From assembly GCA_030587405.1 (NCBI GenBank), contig JAUQZD010000028.1:1-9590 (forward strand): DNA of 9,590 nucleotides, written 5' to 3'. The stretch comes from Candidatus Freyrarchaeum guaymasense (GTDB taxonomy: Archaea > Asgardarchaeota > Jordarchaeia > Jordarchaeales > Freyrarchaeaceae). A program made the position numbers and the translations under genes. This document shows positions 4,945 to 9,590 of this stretch, one piece after another (the first letter of the stretch is position 1; each line of letters starts with the position of its first letter). Under the pieces are notes generated by a model. The model was given only the letters and a program-made list of their open reading frames with translations, did no database searches and was not told the origin of the DNA.

Positions 4945-7248
4945 CTAACCTTGTTCAGATGGAGACCATTCCATAGGCGGTTCACCCGATGTCTCATCGC
5001 TTAACCGACGCTTACTGATTATACGCTTACCAACTATAATCCCTACCACTGCAGCAACAGCAGCAACTCCCGCAACCAATACAAGTATAAGGGAAGAGTT
5101 CGGCTTAAGCGAAGCAAGCAACATCAAAGCTAAAAGCGGGAAGTCGTTGCTAGCGGGGTTAAAACCATGCTCTATTTCCCACCCGTCAGGTAAACCGTCT
5201 CCATCGGTATCACTAGACCGTGGGTCAGTACCATACTGGTACTCCTGTAGATTGTTGAGACCGTCATTGTCCGGATCATCAAATGGGTCGAAACTCGTCG
5301 GATTAAGACCATATTGCACCTCCCAGCCGTCAGGCACGCCGTCCCCGTCGGTGTCGTCGCTCTGCGGGTCGGTGCCATGCTGATACTCCTGCAGGTTGCT
5401 GAGGCCGTCATTGTCAGGGTCTTGCCCCGAGTCCTCGCTCAGCGGGTTAAAACCATGTTGAGCTTCCCAGCCGTCAGGCATGCCGTCCCCGTCGGTGTCG
5501 CTGGAGGACGCGTCCGTCCCCAGCTCCCATTCCCTAGTGTTGTTTAACCCATCATTATCGTAGTCCAAGTAGTTATGCTCCTGAGGGTTGAAGAAGTGGT
5601 GCAGGTATTCGTCCCACATTATGCTGGAAGCGAAGCTCATATTGTCATAGTAGCTGTATAAACTGCTGCTTTCATTTGGATGGTATATTGCTATTCCATG
5701 GGAGTTTAGGTGGCTTGCTCCATGAACCTCCTTTATGATCGATGCTGTAACGTTGTTTTTAACATTAGATGTAAGGGTTTGAAGCCGCTGATCATTAATC
5801 TTCGACGCCAATTGACTCATAAGGTCGTATAGGTCCACAAGGCCATAATCGCTATAACCGTAGTATTTTTCCGTGTCGTTTACTGCTTGTAGCATTTTTT
5901 CTTTCCATGTTGTGTCGAGTGTTTGTATGTCCAGGAGTTTCGCTGTCTCGTTCAACGCCACATACAACTCATCCATCCTCGACAAATCCACAGCAGCCAT
6001 AGTCTTATTTGGAAAAGTATAGTGTTGGTCGTAGGCGTTTACTATCCACTCTCCGAGCTGTGAAGGCATAGCCGAAGGATTCTGAATCAAATCCTCAAGA
6101 AAGTCCGTATAGAAAACGTGGTAGTCATCTGACAAATAGATTACTTCTTCTGAGGCTACTGCAACATTTGCGACGCTTGAAATGGTGTAGAAGTTTTCAA
6201 ACGTCCCTGTTAGGCATGAGAAGTAGAAGAGGACGTCAACCCCGCCACTCTCATTAAGGGCTTGAAGGATTTCATCATACTCCAGGTTATCTCCATTGCT
6301 ACTCTCATCCCAGCAGACGCCGAAAATGCCTCCACCGTGATCCCACGTGTTCAACGCGTAGTGTTGGGCTGGGAAGTGACTCTTAACGTATCCTATGAAG
6401 CTTTTGAGCGTGTCAGGGTCGCCCATGTTCAGCTCGCTGCAACCATAGTCGCTGAGCCAGACAAGCCCCTCCTTGTAGACGTAGTAAACCCATGTTCCCT
6501 CCTGCAAAGTGTAGTTGTAGTCTGATGAGGGGTCTGGGTGGTCTATCATCGCTATTATGCTCACGTTGCTTGTGCTTCCTGCTCCCGCCATGGCTGCAAG
6601 AACATTCATCGCAAACATTCCAATGTTGCAGTCTGCGTCTAGGTATGCTATGAACGTCCAGTCTGCTGTGGTTCTGGTCATTGTGTCATTTGCTGACATG
6701 TTGAAGCGGAGCCGGTAGTCGCAGTAGGCAAAGCCTGACTCCGCGATCCTTATGGTCCAGTACTTGTTTGAAGGGTCACCGTTGGTCAGGGTGTAGACCA
6801 GCCCGAGCCTATGCTCCACATGGTAATACGCGGCGGTGTTGTTGACGACCATTGTCCCATTTGGAGCGAGCAACGACAGGACTAGTGTGCTCATGTAATC
6901 CTCGCCACCCCAGGGAGTCACGCTTTCCAGATCCAAAGATACGTATATGGTGTACCCCGGCCCTGGAACTGATATATTGTAGCAGTCTACGCTGTCCAGA
7001 AAGTAACCTATGTCTCCACTGTATGTTCCTGGGGTTGTGAGGATCATTGCGCTTCCCGGGTCTCCTCCCGCGTCGCTTGACTGGTTTCCGTCTTTTAGCG
7101 TGGGGGTGCTGAGTGGTGGGGTGGGGTTGTTTGTGGCTAGGGCTGACAGGATGTAGTTTTGATGGGGGCTGAGGGGGATGTTTGATGATATACTGGCTAG
7201 TCCTATTATTGTGGCTATTATTAATCCTGTCAGCACTATTTTTCTCAT
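4945..7248 (-). CDS. Secreted, membrane-anchored clostripain-family (C11) cysteine peptidase with Ca-binding repeats
   Basis: The protein has 767 residues from ATG 7248, preceded by a GGGGGAG ribosome site. Residues 1-21 are a signal peptide or N-terminal anchor. Residues 65-185 resemble a pre-peptidase beta-sandwich domain. The C11 domain spans roughly 195-555: the catalytic His is H304 in NTWDHGGG and the catalytic Cys is C345 in YFSCLTGTFENFY, followed by VASEE (364-368). The Asp usually two residues before that Cys appears to be Phe. Residues 562-702 hold three Asp-rich units (DxDNDGLxN...GTDP...DTDGDGxPDGWE) that should bind calcium. A hydrophobic helix at about 718-740 followed by KRIISKRR anchors the C-terminus, leaving a short acidic cytoplasmic tail. 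There are 17 N-x-S/T sequons, all before the helix, suggesting heavy N-glycosylation outside the cell. The substrate is unknown; an extracellular arginine- or lysine-directed protease is a guess from clostripain. A decayed paralogue lies just downstream. Confidence 0.88.
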   Translation of the reverse strand: MRKIVLTGLIIATIIGLASISSNIPLSPHQNYILSALATNNPTPPLSTPTLKDGNQSSDAGGDPGSAMILTTPGTYSGDIGYFLDSVDCYNISVPGPGYTIYVSLDLESVTPWGGEDYMSTLVLSLLAPNGTMVVNNTAAYYHVEHRLGLVYTLTNGDPSNKYWTIRIAESGFAYCDYRLRFNMSANDTMTRTTADWTFIAYLDADCNIGMFAMNVLAAMAGAGSTSNVSIIAMIDHPDPSSDYNYTLQEGTWVYYVYKEGLVWLSDYGCSELNMGDPDTLKSFIGYVKSHFPAQHYALNTWDHGGGIFGVCWDESSNGDNLEYDEILQALNESGGVDVLFYFSCLTGTFENFYTISSVANVAVASEEVIYLSDDYHVFYTDFLEDLIQNPSAMPSQLGEWIVNAYDQHYTFPNKTMAAVDLSRMDELYVALNETAKLLDIQTLDTTWKEKMLQAVNDTEKYYGYSDYGLVDLYDLMSQLASKINDQRLQTLTSNVKNNVTASIIKEVHGASHLNSHGIAIYHPNESSSLYSYYDNMSFASSIMWDEYLHHFFNPQEHNYLDYDNDGLNNTREWELGTDASSSDTDGDGMPDGWEAQHGFNPLSEDSGQDPDNDGLSNLQEYQHGTDPQSDDTDGDGVPDGWEVQYGLNPTSFDPFDDPDNDGLNNLQEYQYGTDPRSSDTDGDGLPDGWEIEHGFNPASNDFPLLALMLLASLKPNSSLILVLVAGVAAVAAVVGIIVGKRIISKRRLSDETSGEPPMEWSPSEQG
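5143..5565 (-). repeat. Three tandem Ca-binding (thrombospondin type 3-like) units
   Basis: Residues 562-702 of the peptidase. Each unit of about 48 residues has a DNDGLxNxxE loop, GTDP, a DTDGDGxPDGWE loop and GxNP. The paired Asp-rich loops are of the DxDxDGxxD calcium-binding type and probably make a rigid stalk between the peptidase and the membrane helix. The first two units (about 5316-5530) use GC-rich synonymous codons, while the last (5143-5315) encodes nearly the same residues with AT-richer codons. Confidence 0.85.
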
Positions 7249-7254
7249 TATTTA

Positions 7255-7261
7255 CTCCCCC
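7255..7261 (-). promoter_or_regulatory. Ribosome binding site of the C11 peptidase gene
   Basis: Read on the minus strand it is GGGGGAG, six bases before ATG 7248. An in-frame TAA lies between it and the ATG, which fixes the start. Confidence 0.65.
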
Positions 7262-7353
7262 ATCAAGTTTTTCCTACTTTTGTTGAGATACATTTTGAGA
7301 ATCATTTTTTCCTATTAGTTAATTTATTATTTATTTTTTCTTTTTTAATTTCG

Positions 7354-7361
7354 TTTATATA
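7354..7361 (-). promoter_or_regulatory. Candidate TATA box of the C11 peptidase gene
   Basis: The minus strand reads TATATAAA within very AT-rich DNA. Transcription would begin near 7330 and leave a leader of about 80 bases. Other AT-rich words lie nearby, so the exact box is uncertain. Confidence 0.35.
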
Positions 7362-7410
7362 GATGTTTTGAAATACTTTCCACCTTTAGAAAATTTTTGG
7401 AAACGTCATA

Positions 7411-7491
7411 GTGAGGGTGTTGAAGGGTTGGTGGTTGCGTTTGGGTTTTAAACGTGTTTTTCTGTTGGTTTTGTTTCTGTTTAGGTTGTGT
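7411..7491. other. Gene-free G+T-rich stretch downstream of the AOR gene
   Basis: Over 7411-7500 I count about 8 A and 4 C in 90 bases, so close to 87% of the + strand is G or T. This is the mirror image of the A+C-rich + strand at 4141-4320. On the minus strand, the sense of the AOR gene, no T run follows the stop for about 80 bases, so no standard terminator is seen here. Confidence 0.6.
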
Positions 7492-9372
7492 TTAGTGGTT
7501 GAGGATTCCTGTTTTTGCTAGTTTTGCTTCTACGTCTTGGAGTCCGAGTTTTCTTAGGGTTTCTTTTTTCGGGATGCCTTTTTCGTCCCATCCTACGGCT
7601 TCGTAGTATTTTCTTTTTTTCTCTTCGAATGTTTGCCTGTTGACCGCTTTTCCTTTGTGGGGGCCTGATGGCAGCGGCTCGTAGAATCTGGGGGGGTTGT
7701 CGTCGTCTTTCCCTGTCCACTTCACGTCTGGCCCTGAGAGGAGGAGGGCTGCTCTTTGTATGTGGAGTATTCGGAGGGCTTTTTCCCGGTACCAGTCTTC
7801 GGGTTTTAGGGTCCACCCTGTTACGGCTTCGTAGAAGTTGAATATTTCCTTTTCTCCGAGGGTGAAGGTGTTGAAGGAGCAGTAGACTGCTGAGTCGTGG
7901 AATATGGCTAGTAGCTCGCCGAACCTGTGGTTGGGGGGTAGCCTGGCGACGGACGTGTGGTCTCCGCACTGGACGGAGCACGCGTAGGATACTTCCTCGG
8001 TGAGGGGGTCTGCTCCGCTTCTCACGCCGTGGGCTCCTATGGCTACGCCCTTCTCCTGGACGGCGTATTTGAGCACGTCCTCTGCTTTTAACCCCTTTAG
8101 CTGGCTTATTTTTATGGCAGCCCTGTATGTTCCCTCTGCGAGCACGTCGCCGAACCCCTCCCTGTAGGCGGTTATCTTGGCGGTTTCTGCGAAGGCTTTC
8201 ACGTCGCCCCATTTAAGCTTGAACCCTAGGTCTTCTTCTCCTATGATTCCTTTCTCGTATAGCTCGGCGGCGAACCCCAGCAGGTTTCCCGCTTGTATGG
8301 CGCAGAGGCCGAGCTCGTTGATGAGGTGGGAGAGGTATATGTTTCCCTCGGGGGTGAACACTCCTAGGTTTGTGCCGTTGTACGCTTGGTGCTCGTAGTC
8401 CGGTGGGTCGCATACTGCGCCTTTAAACTCGCCTTCTCTGAGCGCTGAGAGCTTCATGCAGGTTGTGGGGCAGTTGAAGTCGCCCCAGTATGGTTTAACC
8501 CAGTACTTGGCGAACTCTTCAACCGTGTAGCTTTTGTCGTCGTGCCATTCCTCCTGCCAGTTTCTGATTGGCTCAGCGCTCATTTTGGCGGCGACATTGT
8601 ATCCTCCGCTGGCGGTTCCATTCCTCCTGAAGTCCACGTTGTGGTAGCAGCTGTCGCATACCGAGCTGATGAGCTCCCACACCCTTTCCGGGTCGTGTAC
8701 GTCTGGGAGGGGGCCGGTTCCCTTAACCACTACGGCCTTCACTTTCTTCGAGCCCATGACTGCGCCGTAGCCACCATACCCTGCAGCGTGGCTTCTCTTC
8801 TCCATTACAACTGAAACCCTAACCTTTCTCTCGCCGGCTGGTCCAATGTATAGTACTGCTGGCTCCTTAAGCTCCCCCACGTCCGGGTGCACCCTTTTAA
8901 CAAGCTCCCTCCCCTCCTTCACAAGGGCTCTTAGAGTTCTGCTCCCCTCCATCCCCCAGACGTGCCGTGCATCTCTGAGCTCCACCTCGTCATCGCATAC
9001 GAAAAGGTAGACTGGCTTTTCGGATTCGCCTTCAAGGATCAATCCGTCATACCCTGCACATTTAAGTTCAACTCCCGCCTCCCCTGAGACCGTTGACCCT
9101 ATTATTCCATTGCTTTGAGGAGACTTGCCTGACACGCAGATCTTGGCTCCCGGGAAGAAGCCTGTGAGCGGCCCGGTCAAAAACAGTAAGAGGTTCTCCG
9201 GCCCTAACGGGTCGACCTCCTCCCATCTTCCCCCCAGCTCGTCCCACAGGATTTTCGCAGCTAACCCTCTACCACCAATGTAATCCCTTAAAACCTCCTC
9301 TCTAACCCTCTCCTCCTTTATGTTCCAAGTGTCCAAGTCTATTCTTAGGAGGCGGCCGGCATAGCCTCTCAC
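7492..9372 (-). CDS. Aldehyde ferredoxin oxidoreductase (AOR) family, tungsten-type
   Basis: The protein has 626 residues, the usual family length. AOR enzymes oxidise aldehydes to carboxylic acids, or reduce acids, at a tungsten-bis-pterin centre and exchange electrons through a 4Fe-4S cluster, normally in the cytoplasm. Family blocks seen: YIGGRGLAAKILWDEL (31-46), GPLTG (67-71), SGKSPQSNGIIGST (81-94), GYGGYGAVMGSKKVKAVVVKG (start 198), GTASGGYN and PDYEHQAYNGTNLGVF (324-339). The cluster motif normally reads CxxCxxxC plus a distant Cys. Here C301, C305 and C498 (FHDSAVYCSF) are kept, but the first position is D298 (DFNCPTTC). A CDSC pair (239-242) lies upstream. GTG 9372 overlaps the preceding stop as GTGA and follows a perfect GGAGGGA ribosome site. 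The ferredoxin-like gene before it is the likely electron partner. Substrate unknown. Confidence 0.93.
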   Translation of the reverse strand: MRGYAGRLLRIDLDTWNIKEERVREEVLRDYIGGRGLAAKILWDELGGRWEEVDPLGPENLLLFLTGPLTGFFPGAKICVSGKSPQSNGIIGSTVSGEAGVELKCAGYDGLILEGESEKPVYLFVCDDEVELRDARHVWGMEGSRTLRALVKEGRELVKRVHPDVGELKEPAVLYIGPAGERKVRVSVVMEKRSHAAGYGGYGAVMGSKKVKAVVVKGTGPLPDVHDPERVWELISSVCDSCYHNVDFRRNGTASGGYNVAAKMSAEPIRNWQEEWHDDKSYTVEEFAKYWVKPYWGDFNCPTTCMKLSALREGEFKGAVCDPPDYEHQAYNGTNLGVFTPEGNIYLSHLINELGLCAIQAGNLLGFAAELYEKGIIGEEDLGFKLKWGDVKAFAETAKITAYREGFGDVLAEGTYRAAIKISQLKGLKAEDVLKYAVQEKGVAIGAHGVRSGADPLTEEVSYACSVQCGDHTSVARLPPNHRFGELLAIFHDSAVYCSFNTFTLGEKEIFNFYEAVTGWTLKPEDWYREKALRILHIQRAALLLSGPDVKWTGKDDDNPPRFYEPLPSGPHKGKAVNRQTFEEKKRKYYEAVGWDEKGIPKKETLRKLGLQDVEAKLAKTGILNH

Positions 9373-9590
9373 ACCAGTCTCCCTCCAACCTCGCTGCCGA
9401 AGAGCTTAACGGCAACGCTCCTAGCGATGTCTAAGGGCTTACGAGGGTAGACTCCGTACCTGCCTCTCTCTTCCCTCGGTATGAGCTTTAAGGCGTTCCA
9501 GCCCCCTTCACTGCAGGCTTTAACGCATTTTGGGTCTCCGCCGCAGAGGTCGCATATCACCGCCACCTTGCTGGACGGGTGAAGGTGGGG
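9369..9590 (-). CDS. 4Fe-4S ferredoxin-like subunit, partner of AOR (C-terminal part only)
   Basis: The last 73 residues are visible; the frame is open to the window edge, so the start lies outside. They begin PHLHPSSKVAVICDLCGGDP. The cysteines C13, C16, C22 and C26 of the visible part form CxxCx5CxxxC, the pattern of polyferredoxin subunits in the HycB/PhsB style, which carry electrons between 4Fe-4S clusters. The Pro that often follows the last Cys is Ser here (KACSEGG). Further clusters are expected in the missing N-terminal part. A GTG at 9566 could in principle start a 65-residue protein, but the upstream HPSSK reads like the normal run-in to this motif and no ribosome site precedes the GTG. 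The stop overlaps the AOR start by 4 bases, so the two are co-translated and probably form one complex. Confidence 0.85.
   Translation of the reverse strand, partial: PHLHPSSKVAVICDLCGGDPKCVKACSEGGWNALKLIPREERGRYGVYPRKPLDIARSVAVKLFGSEVGGRLV
9380..9386 (-). promoter_or_regulatory. Ribosome binding site of the AOR gene
   Basis: The minus strand reads GGAGGGA, seven bases before GTG 9372 and inside the end of the ferredoxin-like gene. With the GTGA stop/start overlap it settles the unusual GTG start and indicates translational coupling. Confidence 0.75.

Noticed and set aside
7252..7305. 17-codon upstream ORF (ATG 7305 to TAA 7252) in the leader of the peptidase gene
   Set aside because: It is in frame with and just ahead of the peptidase start, but it has no ribosome site and such short frames are expected by chance in AT-rich leaders.
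7481..8212. 243-codon open frame on the minus strand, rich in Arg and Pro
   Set aside because: It lies entirely within and beside the AOR gene in another frame; its length results from the A+C-rich coding strand, which avoids stops. Composition is unlike a folded protein.

Overview
The window looks like chromosomal DNA of an archaeon, probably of the Thermoproteota/TACK side, although the exact lineage cannot be read from it. The signs are GTG and TTG starts preceded by strong GGAGG/GGTGA-type ribosome sites, TATA-like promoters, T-rich terminators without hairpins, a tungsten-type aldehyde ferredoxin oxidoreductase (AOR), a minimal nucleotidyltransferase (MNT)/HEPN gene pair, and an archaeal-type glycoside hydrolase family 15 (GH15) enzyme. 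Base composition is uneven along the window, and some intergenic stretches have extreme strand bias.

Layout. Positions 1-2994 (+ strand) hold one long open frame, cut by the left window edge. It joins 12 and a half HEAT-like repeats to a complete GH15 glucoamylase/trehalase-type enzyme. A pyrimidine-rich gap follows, then a minus-strand pair: an MNT-fold nucleotidyltransferase gene (3678-4148) overlapping a HEPN gene (3211-3681), which fits a toxin-antitoxin type module. Positions 4149-4944 carry no intact gene. They hold A+C-rich DNA, a decayed C-terminal remnant of a calcium-repeat membrane-anchored protein (about 4362-4660), and AT-rich spacer. Positions 4945-7248 (- strand) encode a secreted, membrane-anchored clostripain-family (C11) cysteine peptidase with three Ca-binding repeat units, clearly a paralogue of the remnant beside it. 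After an AT-rich promoter region and a G+T-rich stretch, 7492-9590 (- strand) is an operon of a partial 4Fe-4S ferredoxin-like gene and a full AOR-family gene with a 4-base stop/start overlap.

How the genes relate. The ferredoxin-like protein and AOR almost certainly form one redox unit. MNT and HEPN form a second unit. The peptidase and the remnant record a local duplication followed by decay. The HEAT-GH15 protein has no obvious functional partner in the window. The points most worth a second look are the HEAT-GH15 fusion with its very recently copied repeats, the paralogous pseudogene, the Asp in place of the first cluster cysteine of AOR, and the opposite A+C and G+T strand bias on the two sides of the peptidase locus.
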